Part shown: piece by piece, positions 1 to 26,196 of the stretch
Position numbering within the stretch: the stretch's first letter is position 1
How the letters are laid out: each line of letters starts with the position of its first letter
Source: Dermatophagoides farinae
Lineage: Eukaryota; Arthropoda; Arachnida; Sarcoptiformes; Pyroglyphidae
DNA length: 64,000 bases
Direction of reading: 5' to 3'
NCBI RefSeq assembly: GCF_024713945.1
Contig: NC_134680.1
Span: 6,259,501 to 6,323,500, forward strand
Program-made: the position numbers and the translations under genes
Notes under the pieces: generated by a model
Database searches by the model: none
Told to the model about the DNA's origin: nothing
What the model saw: only the letters and a program-made list of their open reading frames with translations

Positions 1-2091
1 TTGTCACCGGTTTTTTATCACCAGTTTTAGTTATTGCTGCCGGTTTGCTTCCAGTTGTTGTTTTTGTGTTATTTGAAGATTTAGTAGCAGTTGTTAAACG
101 AGATGATACTGCTGGACGAGTGGTAGCCGTTGTTTTTGGTGCTAAAGTTTTTGTACCAGCAACAGTTTTGTTATTCGATGTTTTACCTGTTGTCGTTGTT
201 GTTGTTGTTGTTGATGGAGCAGCGGTTTTGATTGTTGCTTTTGATGGAACAGTACTTTTGACAGGAACAGTAACAGGAGCAACAGAAGCAGGTATAGTTT
301 CTGAAGTAACCACGACTGGAACTTGTTCCAAAACTTTTTCTGGAATTTCCTCTACTTTCGAAACAATTTCTTTCTTTTCATCAACTGCTAATGGTTCAAC
401 CAAAGGAAGCTGAACTTTATCTTCATTCAATACTGATAACGGAGCCACTGAATATTCATCCAAATTAGTCTCCACAAATTCAGGTACAGATCTTTTAACT
501 CGATTAACATCATCATTATTATCACTCATATCAATTACAGGTGATGATGATTCCGATATGAGCATTTTAGAATCTTCAATATCATTGACTATTTTATCGT
601 CTAATTTGCCAAATAAATCTCCATTAGGAATAGATTTGTCATCATTATTCAGATCAATAATACCATCACTGATGTTTTGGGAAACTGGTGCTTTAATCTC
701 ATCGGTATTTTGTAATGAAATTTTCGATAAGTTTTCAACAACAATATCATTCATTTTTTCTTCGTGGCTAGTAGTATTCATTGATTGTTGAATATCATAA
801 TCATCATTAGTAATAACAGTGGCAACAGCAGCAGCTTGAGCTTGCGGAAAATCGGAATCAATCAATTTTTCATCCAATTTAGGATCATTGTCCATTTCAA
901 ATAATTGTGATCCAATAGTTGTTGTTGTTGTTCTATTATCCAAAATAGATTCATGATACTGTTGTTGTTTAAAATCATTAAATTCTTGTTGTTGCTGTTG
1001 TGGTTCATTCAATCCAAAATCATTAGCATCATCATCACCTTCGATTGGATCGATAATTTTTGCTGGTAACTTTGAATCATCATTAATGTTATTTTCAAAC
1101 ATTAGGTCTGATTTTTCATCATTTGTAAATTGCTAGATTTAAAAAAAAATGAAAAATTCATTATTTATATTGGTTTTCATGCCAAACATACCTGTTCATT
1201 ATAATTATCCAGCTCTTGTTGTTGTGGTGGTGTTGGTGATGGTGGTTGATGATCATATAATAATCCAGATTCTAATTGTGAATTCATCAATAACATTGGT
1301 GTTATCAATGAACCAGGTAAATTTTCCATCGGTTTTGTATAATCTGTTTGAATCATCAAATCATTGGATTCATCATTGAATGAAATTTGATTGGCAAACA
1401 TAAAATCATTCATCATCACTGCACCGGTATCATTATTATTAGCAGAATCATTAATTGGTGAATTAATCAATGTTGGATCAGTAAACGTAGATAATGGAAC
1501 TTCATTTGAATCAATTGTAAAAGAATGATCATCCATATCCATAATATTGCTACCATCATTATTAATTGGATATATTGATGAAGTATCAATAATTGTTGTA
1601 TTTGCCGAACTATTTTCAAATGGATTAACACTCGATAGATTCGCTTGTTGTTGTTGTTCAATCGATTCAAATGATTCAAATGGATTATTTCTATTATTAT
1701 TCTCCATATTATTATAATCATTACTATCTGCTATTACATTGTTAACATTGAATGATTCTGATGATGATTGACAAATGAAATTCATTTCATCCATTTGTTG
1801 TTGTTGTTGTTGATGATTTTGTTGTTCATCATCATCATCATTAACAAGGAGTGGTGATGGTGGTGGTGGTGGTTGTTGTTGTTGTGGTTTACTAATACTA
1901 TTATTATCATCTTCATCATCATCATTATTATAATCAGGTAATAATGTTTTTTCCATTATTAATTCTTCTCTTTCAGCTTTGTTTTCGTATTTGTCATCAC
2001 CAATACAGATAATGTTATTTTCGTTGTTGATTTTTAGTTGTTGCTCATCAACAATAATCTCGTTACAATTACCGGCATCGATTGATGCCAT
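1..2091 (-). CDS. Acidic then Lys/Thr/Pro-rich protein, possible microtubule-associated protein (C-terminus off window)
   Basis: Two exons are visible on the minus strand: 2091..1192 and 1132..1, joined in phase 0 (donor CAG|gtatgt, acceptor aatctag|CAA); the frame runs off the left edge, so the C-terminus is missing. I start at the ATG at 2091 (MASIDAGN, good Kozak context); the frame extends upstream only to a GTG. The visible part is about 677 residues. The first half is Asn/Asp/Gln-rich and acidic with homopolymer runs. From about residue 540 the composition changes to Pro, Val, Thr, Ser and Lys (for example SKATIKTAAPSTTTT and SRLTTATKSSNNTK). An acidic N-terminus followed by a Lys/Pro/Thr-rich region resembles tau/MAP4-type microtubule-associated proteins, but no tubulin-binding repeat is in view, so the family is a guess. 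No signal peptide or membrane segment is seen. The PP2C gene lies upstream on the same strand. Confidence 0.6.
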
Positions 2092-3826
2092 GTTATTGTT
2101 TTCAGTTGTGGTTGTCGTTGTTGTAGCCGGCACGAAATCTATAATAAATCACCCAACGAATAGAGAGAGAAAAAAAGAAAATTAACAATTATGAGAGAAA
2201 GAAATGCAAAAAACTTGATTTGATTAGAACAGCAAAAAAAAAATTTCTTTTGAACAGAAAAAACAACGAACAATGACATACATTGATAATTTCTCTATAT
2301 ATTCATCAAAACCAAACCAAAATCTTTGAATTGGATGAATGATTTGATTTGAACTTTTGAAAATGAGCTGTCGTTTTTGTTTGCCTGTAGCGCTGATGTG
2401 TTTAGAAAAATGAAATTTTTTTCTTTTGATTTGCGACTTGAAACAAACAACATTCAAAAACAAATCAAAAATAAACTAAAAAATTTATTTATGATGAACT
2501 TGAATAATAAAATGTGATGCGTATATATTTTATAAGCGAAGAGCGCGTGAGCGCGCGCGCGTTTTTTTTCACAATTTTTGAATCAAAAATCAAGATGATG
2601 ATGATTATGATTGTATCAATTTCATAGCAGTCTAAAGATCATAAGATCACCAGGAGACAAGAAAAAAAACAGCATGAATATGCATTCACATACGATGACA
2701 GCCTCTCCCTATATAAATTCTCTATATAGATATTTACAAAAAAAAATCTGTTGATTCTTGAATAACAATCTTCAAGAAGATTCTACAAACACACACACAC
2801 ACACACACACACATAAGCCACTGCCACTATCTTTCTTTGGAATTTTTTTCTTTTTTGCAGGTAGGGTAATAAGGCGTCGAAAGATTATCACACCACACAC
2901 TACAAACACATTACCATAAAAAAAACACCAAAAAAACCAGAAACGATATAAATAAAATAATCAAAAAAAAAAAAAAACCAAAACAACACTAAAACACACA
3001 CGCCAGGCTAGACCATCAGGACAATCAACTTTACACACTGTGTATGTGTGTGTGTGTGTGTGTGTAGATCAAAAGCATTCATCCATCAATTTTTTGTTGT
3101 TCTGGTTTCCACCTCCTAATTTGGAGAAGGATTTTTTTTCAAAAAATAAAAATTTAATGGCTTTAAAAAAAACCAGAAACCTGAATCCACAACAACCAGA
3201 GCCACCACCAACACCACTACACTACATTAAACCAATCATCATCTTCATAATCATCATCATCATTCATTCATCCATCCATCAACAAATAAAATTTCAACAA
3301 GCAGCAACTGGATGGCATCTACTACTACTACTACTACTACTACTTGTGGATAGGAAACTTGATTTTTGAATTCAAAAAAAAAAATTACTTATTGTTATTG
3401 AAATATATATAATTCTCATCATCATCATTCACCATTACCCACATAGGATAGAGCAAGAGAAATGAAATGAAACGAAACGATTTAAATTATTATTATTATT
3501 ATTCACACACATACATATAAAACATTCAAGAAAATAAAACGATTCCGAAATAAACCCATCATCATCATCATGATCATCAAATGTCATCCATCACACATAA
3601 ACCATAAACATTTTTCTTCCATCTATCTATCTATCTGTCACAAACTCAAACAACAACAATCGTAATTAGGTTCTCTTTTCGTTTGTTTCTGGGATGTTGT
3701 TGTGGTTATTGTTGATGTTGATGAGAACACATTGTTAGATTCTTTTCTGTAATTTCTTTTTTTTTCTATGTACTATAATCATCTATATATACTCTACTGG
3801 TGAATAATAATTTAGTTTATATTCAT
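2092..3826. other. Intergenic region / probable UTRs between MAP-like gene and PP2C gene
   Basis: Holds the candidate promoter described separately, a (CA)n run at about 2789-2813, a (TG)n run at about 3043-3066, short CAT/ACT triplet runs (3310-3345) and many poly-A/T tracts. The longest open frame (3040-3369, plus) is built from these repeats and does not look coding. The part beyond about 3800 is probably the PP2C 3' UTR. Confidence 0.5.
2521..2562 (-). promoter_or_regulatory. Candidate core promoter: TATA box plus CpG-alternating block
   Basis: On the minus strand a block of alternating CG dinucleotides (2537-2561) is followed directly by TTATAAAATATATA (2535-2522), about 430 bp upstream of the ATG at 2091. 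A TATA box in this orientation fits a start site near 2490-2500 for the MAP-like gene. The GC block stands out in very AT-rich surroundings. The assignment is inferred from sequence and spacing only. Confidence 0.35.
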
Positions 3827-12236
<8,410 letters not shown>

Positions 12237-12861
12237 TATTACGTGTTTATTTTTCACAGTGTATGTAGAGTTGAGTTGATTATTTCAAAAATTCAAATGA
12301 CGATAATGATGGTGATAGTAGTGGTGGTGGGAAATGGAACAAATTTGAAATTCAAATATAGGCCTATTTTGTAAAATAAAATTATAGAATTGAATTGAAT
12401 GGAAAAAAAAGCAATCAGAAAAAAGACAATTTGGCCACTTACGTTTCGGGATAGTTCAATTTTCCAAAAATAAATTTTTGGCTGTCGTAGCAGCGTATAT
12501 TTGTTGATGATTGTTGTTTATCGTGATGTTCAATTGACCGATTGTTGTTTGATTACGGTGTTCAATTATTCTAATTCAAATTATTGACTGGATTGTCTGG
12601 ACAATTTTCTGTGGTATTGTTCCAAAAATATATCAGATTGATTGAAAAATACAACAACAACAACAACAAAAAACTGGTCACGGTTTCGGAACAATAAATA
12701 AAAAAAAAGATGGTCGTCAAACAGGCACTGGATGGCAAGATGCGTGTGTGTGTGTGTGTGAAAATCATAAATTTTGATACAATTATCGTTTATATAAAAA
12801 TAATAATAAAACTGGACCAATGACCAACAAAAAACAAATCAAGATGATATTTTTTCAGTCA

Positions 12862-12893
<32 letters not shown>

Positions 12894-14500
12894 AAAAATT
12901 TCAAAGCTTCAATGATTCTTGGTATTATATTCATGAAGAAGAGTTTTTCACAATTTGTTGGTTGTAATTATCATTAACATAAAATAGGAATTATTATAAT
13001 GATGACAAAATAGGCACTTGTTGATTATAGTGAAACAACAACAACAACAAAAAAATCAGTTGTAATTACATTCAATAAGGAAAAAAACAACAACAAAAAA
13101 AAAAAACGAAATCAGTGTGCAATCAACAGGTTGTTGCTGTTGTTGTTGTCAATTGATCGGAATAACAAAACGACATTTGTAGAAGAAAAAAAATCATCAT
13201 CAAGGCAATTATTATGCAAATTGAAAAAAAAAATTTTCAATTGATTTTTTTATGCGTTTCCACTCAAAACGAAAGAATATCGAAAATTCTGTAAAAGAAA
13301 AAAAGAATCGATATTTGATTGTTAATTATTGATCACGAATTATTATTAAAAAAATCATACCTGAAACAAAACAAATCTGATTGTGTTATAATATATTTAT
13401 CAAAAGGTAGAAAAAAAAATAAATTTGACAATGAGAAACATATAAAAATGTATTGTGACCATTAATCAACAATGATGATGGTGATGAGCAAATGAATGTT
13501 GTATATGTGTAATAAAAAAGGCACCAAATACAATGGAAAAAAACGTAGAAAATTTTTTTCGTGAGTTAAAAAAGGGCAAATGTTTCGTTGTTGTTGTTAT
13601 TTCATAAACAGGTGATGATTAGTCAAAAAAGAAAAAAAAAATTTAAAACACACACACATGTCTATTGTTTTCTTGTTCATCATTGATAAACATTTGATTG
13701 ATTTTGTTGAGTATTGATTTTTTTTTACTGTCATCGATTAATTCATTTATAGGGTGTGATAATTTGATGATGATGATGATGATGAGCATTTAAAGTTTGA
13801 TTGGTAAAACATCATTTTGGGTGCTTATATACACGATTCGAATGTTTGAATTCCATGAAAACACAGCCTGTTTTGCTGCTGTTGCCAATATCCAATTAAA
13901 CCCAAACAAACACTGTACGTGTATTAATTGACCATTTTATTGATCTATTGATTAATCGATTAGATTTTATCAATGATAAAAAAAAATTTGTTTATTTGTC
14001 TTGAAATGAAAATTTGGAAAAAAAATAAAAATAAAGAAAAAAAAAACAATAAATGTTTGGATCATTCATAGAGATAATGACATATTTGTATTCTACTTTA
14101 CTCAATTCTCGTTTTTAATCCATTATTCAATGAATTTTCATTTGATTTTAATTCCATTAAAATTATAAATGTTTAAATGAATTTAATTAGCAAAATTCAC
14201 TGAATTTTTTATTGAAACAATTATCAAAATGGAATTTTCAGCATTTTTGTTGTAACATTCTATATGACGGGCCAATCGAATTCATTCATGTGTGCGTGCT
14301 TGTGTGTGTGTGTTGAAGTTGTTGTTGGCAAAAGAAAAAAAAGCTTGCCACTGTCTTTTCCTTTTCCCTATGCGTGTTCACTGTGTGTGTGTGCGTTTGG
14401 TTTCTGTGTGAGTTTTACATGTGGTATGTTTTTTTTTCCAATTCTAAAAATTTTCATTTAAAAATTCCACTAATTTCATTGATTTTTTTTCCACTTACAG
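12237..14500. other. Divergent intergenic region between PP2C gene (-) and RPS27A gene (+)
   Basis: On the minus strand, CCGAAAC|gtaagt (donor near 12445) followed by an acceptor-like aaaatag near 12360 could be a 5' UTR intron of the PP2C gene. On the plus strand a clear acceptor (tttttccacttacag) ends at 14500, so RPS27A has a non-coding first exon somewhere upstream that I cannot place. The remainder is AT-rich with TG runs (12738-12758, 12861-12885) and CAA/GAT triplet runs. Confidence 0.45.
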
Positions 14501-14561
14501 ATTTACGAATCGAAAACTTTTTCATTGGATAATCGAATTCAGTCCAAAAAAAAAATCAATC

Positions 14562-15029
14562 ATGCATCTATTTGTCAAAGGCCTTTCAGGCACTTTGATT
14601 CTCAGTGCAAAACCAACGGACACTGTTGCCAGAATTAAATCCATTATCGAAATAAGTGAAGGTGTTGAAGCCATCAAACAACGATTAAGCTATGGTGGTC
14701 AACCACTGGAAGATTCTGAAACATTGGAATCATATGGAATTGAAAATGATTCAACAATTTTCTTTACATTAGGTTTGTTGGGTGGTGCTAAAAAACGTAA
14801 AAAGAAGAATTATACGACACCAAAAAAGAATAAACACAAGAAAAAGAAGGTCAAATTGGCCGTGTTGAAATTCTACAAAGTTGATGATAATGGTAAAATC
14901 ACTAGACTTCGTCGTGAATGTGAAAATAAAGAATGTGGTGCCGGCGTTTTTATGGCCAATCATGCTGATCGTCATTATTGTGGACGTTGTGGTCTTACAT
15001 TGGTCTACAATAAACCAGAAGATAAATGA
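14562..15029 (+). CDS. RPS27A: Ubiquitin-like/ribosomal protein eS31 (RPS27A) fusion with diverged Ubl
   Basis: Single coding exon, 155 residues, after a 5' UTR acceptor at 14500; ATG in AATCATG. Residues 1-75 are a ubiquitin fold ending in LLGG, followed by the basic eS31 part ([20 protein letters not shown]) and a C-terminal zinc ribbon with CENKEC and CGRCG cysteine pairs. Length and domain order match the RPS27A precursor, which is cleaved after Gly-Gly to release the small-subunit ribosomal protein. The ubiquitin half is not ubiquitin: K48 aligns to Gln, K63 to Asn, I44 to Ser, V70 to Thr, R72 to Gly and R74 to Leu, K11 falls in a one-residue gap, and only K6 and K27 remain. An AATAAA lies at 15123. 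The eS31 identity is secure; the role of the Ubl is unknown. Confidence 0.95.
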   Translation: MHLFVKGLSGTLILSAKPTDTVARIKSIIEISEGVEAIKQRLSYGGQPLEDSETLESYGIENDSTIFFTLGLLGGAKKRKKKNYTTPKKNKHKKKKVKLAVLKFYKVDDNGKITRLRRECENKECGAGVFMANHADRHYCGRCGLTLVYNKPEDK

Positions 15030-15122
15030 ACACATCATTTACCACAACACCACCACCATCGAAACGATTCATTTTTCTTTTCACATTCTTAATATAAAAC
15101 GGTTTTTCTATAAAAAAAATGA

Positions 15123-15128
15123 AATAAA
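15123..15128 (+). terminator. Poly(A) signal AATAAA of RPS27A
   Basis: AATAAA about 94 nt after the RPS27A stop; another AATAAA at about 15155-15160 is an alternative. Confidence 0.6.
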
Positions 15129-15164
15129 ATTCTGGATTTAAAAAAAAAAATGAAAATAAAATTT

Positions 15165-15170
15165 TTTATT
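15165..15170 (-). terminator. Poly(A) signal AATAAA of METTL1
   Basis: TTTATT on the plus strand gives AATAAA on the minus strand, 16 nt beyond the METTL1 stop, a very short 3' UTR. It lies close to the RPS27A poly(A) signals, so the two converging transcripts probably overlap at their 3' ends. Confidence 0.5.
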
Positions 15171-15186
15171 TTGGAAAAAAAATTTT

Positions 15187-21016
<5,830 letters not shown>

Positions 21017-23541
21017 ATGCAACGATCATCATCAAACAGTGTTAATCATCGGCAAACGACTTTACCATCATCATCATCATCAGTGCTTAATTCGTCGAAT
21101 CGTCGTAATTATAATAGATCTCATAATAATTTTAAATTTCATAATTTTGTTTTCAATGAAACAAATCAAAAATTTTGTCTAGAAGAACAGGATGGTAATA
21201 AAAAAATAACCGTATTACATTGGAAATCATCAACAGATGATGATCATAAACAACAACAGCAACAGCAACAATTAATGAATCATCAATCTATGAACATTCG
21301 ACAATGTGATTCAGATTCAAAATTGATTAAAAGTGAAAAATATAAATTTACACCATCCATACCATCGAATGTGGCCGTTGTTGTTGATGATGATGATGAT
21401 GAACAACAATCGACCATCGATAATCGAATCGATACAAATGCTGATGATGATGATGACGATGGTGATCGATCAAGATTTGCACTAAAATCATCGGCATCAT
21501 TTCCATTCACAAAAAATGTTGCCGAAACATCGCCAATGAATTTGGCTCAAACAGATAATCATCATGACAAACAACGACAAATAATAATCGACAAAAATCA
21601 ATCGAATCAAAAATATTCATCATTTCTACCTCATCTAGTCACTGGTGGTGAAAATAGTTCATTCATTTCAAGTGATTTCAATTCAATTTGTTCTTCAGGT
21701 TCGAATTATTCTTCATTTCATCTAAATTCATTACCATTACAATTATCATCATCATCATCTGGTAGTAATTATCGTTATGGTATGATACAAAATGATGATC
21801 TCCATAAATATTATCATCAATGCAATAGTGGTTCATCAATAGGTACAAGAACAACCACGACAACAACATCATCATCATCATGTTCGGCAAATATTAATTT
21901 TTCATTAGATAATCTTCGATTAAATGAAAATCGTACATTTCGTCATCGTAGAAAAAACAATGTTCGACGTAAAACAGCTCGTATTCCATCATTGAATCAT
22001 CGGCCAATTATTGTCGATGATGATAATAACGAAAATGAAGATGATGAAGATGATGACATTGATTCTGCAGTAGATTCTGACCATGATTCTGATGATTTCG
22101 ATGATGATGAGGATGATTTATTCTATCGAACATATCGAAGAAAAATTCAACAACGATTAGAAAGTATTATGGATGAACAACATCAACAAGCTCAACAACA
22201 ACAACAACAACCATTAGATTTATCATTGAAGAAATATGCAGAAGATATGGAAAATGATGATAATAATAATAATAACCTATTCTCAAAAGATCTCAATACA
22301 AGATGTGATAACAATAATGATGATGATGATAAGAGATATTCGAATTTGAATAAATCATCAATGAATTTTACAAGCCATGAACATCAGATACGTAAAGATG
22401 TATTAAGTCCATCGACATTAATATCATCAATCAAATGTTGCTCACCATCATCAATGGATAATAATAATAATCATTATCATTCATCATCATCGAATCCATT
22501 TGTGTTTAATCAACCATGTTCAATATCGACAACAACAACAACAACAACAACAACAGAAACAAGATTATTAGATAATTATCATACATCTATACCGTCAACA
22601 TCATTCTCATCATCATCTTGTCATGATCATCATCAATCGCCACGGTTTTGTCATACAAAATCCACCGATATATTTGATGCATTATTAGAGGAAGAGATAC
22701 AAAAATTTTTGCACAATTCAACCGGAACATCGACATCTACATCGATACCGATGATCAGAAAACAAACGAATGAATTTGATAGAAAAATTGAAGATAAATT
22801 AAAAAAATTACAACAAGAAATTATAGCTAATAATCAATTAATATCTGATAGTGATATTTATCAATTCATGTCCGATTCATTCAATGATAATGATCATTTA
22901 CGTATGCATTTTAAATTTGATTCAAATAAAAATTTAGAACCATATCTAGTGGATAGTGGTTATCGAACTATTGGAACACGTGGATCGTCATCATTACGAG
23001 AATTTTCATCACCATCACCATCATCATCATCATCATCATTGTTGAATACGCTTCCACGTAGTCGATTAAATCATCGAAATCAGATACGACGTCATCTGGA
23101 AGATGCATTTAAACAGAATGGTTTCCTTGTAAAGGTATATTTGTTTATTTTTAAAATGATTGGCAAATGAATGTAATTAAATAAATCTTTTTTTTTTAAT
23201 TTCATGTCACAATATTCATCATTTTGATCAATCACAAATGACAAAAGACAAAACAAGTAAGCGATGCCAATAATTCGGCAATGTTTTGTAAATTTCGTCA
23301 GTTACGAAAATATACACGTTATTATTTAAAATCATGGCATAATCATTTACCGGATGAAGTGAATAAACTATGGAAAGGATTTTTACCACCAAAATCTGAA
23401 CGGCCTACATTTTTATCCAATGATAATCAAACGACAACAACAACATCATCATCAATGGCTTCTATCATCGGTGATAATGATGATAATTTACAAAATATTC
23501 ATTCAACAATGGCCATAAATAGTAGTCATTTGATGGAATGA
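21017..23541 (+). CDS. Unrecognised 803-residue low-complexity protein with CtBP-type motif and conserved-looking C-terminus
   Basis: Two exons, 21017..23134 and 23248..23541, joined in phase 0 (GTAAAG|gtatat ... gacaaaag|ACAAAA). I start at ATG 21017 (aaccATGc); the frame extends upstream only from a TTG. Most of the protein is Ser/Asp/Asn/Gln-rich with homopolymer runs. Residues 399-405 are PLDLSLK, the classical binding motif for the corepressor CtBP. The last part has normal complexity: NQIRRHLEDAFKQNGFLVK, then FCKFRQLRKYTRYYLKSW and LWKGFLPPKSERP. This C-terminal block looks like a conserved domain, but I cannot name it. A nuclear, corepressor-linked role is inferred from PLDLS alone. 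No membrane segments or signal peptide. Poly(A) signal AATAAA at 23797. It could have upstream exons. Confidence 0.75.
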
Positions 23542-25070
23542 TGATAATCAATCAAATCACGGAAGAAGAATATTAAAAAAAAACACAATCTAGTCACGTC
23601 AGATTCTAATATTTATATATCATCACATGACACACATACAGATCGGTGTATGGAATTCGAATGTTTTTGTTTTTTGTTTTTTTTTACGAAATCAATCTGT
23701 GATGCATGTATGTGTGTGTGTGTGTGATTCGTTATCTGTTGTTTTTTGTTGTTGTTGTTGTTGATTTTTAATTTCGAAACAAATTTGTTGTAACTAAATA
23801 AATGAATGAAAAACTAAACTAAACCATAGTCAACTTGGTTACTGGTTTTATCATCATTTCCTTCCTTTTCTCCGTTCTTCCACCCTGTATGTGTGTGTGT
23901 GTGTGCTAATCCTTTGAAGTTTGTTTCCTGGTAAAAAAAATCCGTACCAGAACAAAAAAAAACTTTGCCTTGATTATTACGGTTTGTTATCGTTTAACCT
24001 AAATTTTTTTCTTTCACTCATCCCTTGTTTCTGGAATCTGTGGAAGCAAAAAAAAAGTGAAGAAAAGTTTTTCTGATCCATTAATAAATTGTTTTTTCCC
24101 AATTTTTTTTTCGGATGGCTCAAATGAATCTGATATATGACAACGGCGACGACGATGATGATGATGAAATGGTATTTATACGAATTTGAATTGATTTTTT
24201 TTTTATTCTCAATTTTTTTTCAATTCTCATTTTATTCGATTCAGTAAAATTACAAACAAAACGATGACGATTCTCTCCACAAGAGACCAAAAAAAAAACT
24301 ATTCATCATTCTGGAAGAAGAAAAAAAAGACACACATTTACCACTGATGAAAGATGATGGTGCTTCTTGAAAAAAAAAATCCTTTTTTATGGTGCATTTG
24401 TAATGAATTGAAAAAAGAAAAAAAAAATTTTGCAAGACAAATGAGACCCTAATAATCAAGGCAACTGACGTTTTAATAACCACCATTACAAGAATGGATT
24501 TGGAAAAGCGTGAAAAAAAATTTTTTTTTTTTGTCGAATCAATTGATCAAATTGTGTCCGCTCAAAAAGGGCACAAACGACAATGTAACGAACGATCCAT
24601 GTTTTTTTTTTTTTTTTTTTTGGTTCTGATGTAAACGAAACGAAACAGAACGAAGTGAACCAGAAATATAAAACTTTTTTTTTCTGACGCTAAATCCAAA
24701 ATCTTTGAATCGATCGACAGACAGACAGATCGATCGATATCTTTTTTACGAGAGAAAGAAGAAAAAAAAATGAAGAAAAATTCCCCAAACAACATAACAA
24801 TGCAAACCAAAATTCTTTATGACACGATTTTTTGTTGTTGTTGTCGTTGTTGAATAACGACAACAAAATTGTCAATCAGCAATTTGTGGCTACTTTTTTT
24901 TCAAGAGAAAATGCACCACGAAAATGTGACAAACAAACAAACAAACGACACTAACAAATGTGTCGTTATTTTTTAAATTCATAAAATTCAAATTTTAAAT
25001 TGAAATTCAAATTCGATCCATCCATTTATAGATTTTGTCAACCAAACCCAAAAATGTTGTATATTCATAG

Positions 25071-25101
<31 letters not shown>

Positions 25102-26013
25102 AACTACAAAAAAAAAATTCCGGAAACTTTCTGAATGCAAAAATGGAGACATAAAAAAAACCAGTCTGAATATTCAAAGCTTTGAAAAAAAAACGAAGAA
25201 AAGTTGAATATTTATTGTCATCATAATGTTTTTTTTTCTGTTGGTTCATTCTCGATTTCAATTCAATTCAATTCAATTCAATTCCAGAAAATGTAGTCGT
25301 CGTTGTCGTCGCCGTTGTTGTTGTTGTTGTTGTTGTAAATTGCAGCAAAAGCAGCTTTTTTTCCATTTCTTGAACATTGTCGAAGAATAAGAATATATAT
25401 CGTATTTCTGGAAACCAACCCCCCACCCCCACGATTCCAACGCCGTCGCTTTTCACCACCGAAAACAAATAGCCTTGTTAATGGTTGTGGCCAAAACAAA
25501 ATGAATGAAAAGAATGGAAAAAACACACGAAAACATCATTCCTAATGGAATTAATGGAACCGATTTTAGAATGGAAAGAAAAAAAAACGAAAAAGAAAGT
25601 TTACGAATCATCATGGTTTGTTTGTTGAAAAATAATAAAATCTGGTTCCACATGTATACAAAAGTATACATGTGGAATGAATGTGTGCTCATTTTTTTAA
25701 TTGACTCATTTTTTGTTTGTAAAAAAAAAGTTTAAAAATTTTCTTTCCTTTCATTTTGGCTCAATTAATTATTTTTCTTTCTGTTTTTGTTTTTGTTTTC
25801 TTCTATAGAATTCGATACTATCGATACTATTGATGTCCGGTTCATTTTTCAGAAATTTTTTTTTCTTCTCTTCATCATTATTTTTCAATATTTTTAAACA
25901 CACACACACACACACACAAAAATGGACAAACAAATACAAAAATGAAAAAGAAAAAAAAATTTGAAATTTATTGTCCATAAATCATCAAAATATTGTTAGT
26001 GCTGGGTGGTTTT
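23542..26013. other. Convergent intergenic region
   Basis: Between the 3' ends of the orphan gene (+) and the UNC-93-like gene (-). Holds poly(A) signals for both (23797-23802 plus; 25972-25967 minus), long A/T tracts, GTT/CAA triplet runs and a perfect hairpin listed separately. No credible coding exon seen. Confidence 0.5.
25646..25677. repeat. Perfect 14-bp inverted repeat with AAAA loop
   Basis: TTCCACATGTATAC (25646-25659), AAAA, then the exact reverse complement GTATACATGTGGAA (25664-25677). It is not made from a simple repeat. It lies about 290 bp beyond the UNC-93-like gene's poly(A) signal. Confidence 0.95.
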
Positions 26014-26196
26014 TCAATAACGACGTTGAACATTTTGTTCATTATTGAATTGTATCATTTCGACATTATCAATGATTTTTTGATTATGATCATTATTAGT
26101 ATTGGTCAATGTTGCTGCTGAATGTCCATCAAAATCACGGTCATCATCATCATTATCATTATTACGATCATCGCTATCATTGTTGGCCATCAATAG
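26014..26196 (-). other. In-frame 60-codon extension after TGA-CTA: candidate stop-codon readthrough
   Basis: Downstream of the UNC-93-like TGA the same frame continues for 60 sense codons (begins LLMANNDSDDRNNDN, ends NNEQNVQRRY) to a TGA at 26016..26014. The context TGA CTA is the best-known efficient readthrough context in animals. The poly(A) signal (minus AATAAA, 25972..25967) lies just beyond the second stop, so the extension is expected to be in the mRNA. The first third is Asp/Asn-rich; the rest has mixed composition. The peptide would be a soluble, polar cytoplasmic tail. Readthrough is inferred, not shown. Confidence 0.5.

Noticed and set aside
1979-2185. Plus-strand frame antisense to the MAP-like exon
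   Set aside because: Shadow of repeat-rich coding sequence on the other strand.
23121-23134. Alternative donor AATG|gtttcc for the orphan gene intron
   Set aside because: A consensus donor (GTAAAG|gtatat) with a phase-0 acceptor at 23247 gives a better join.
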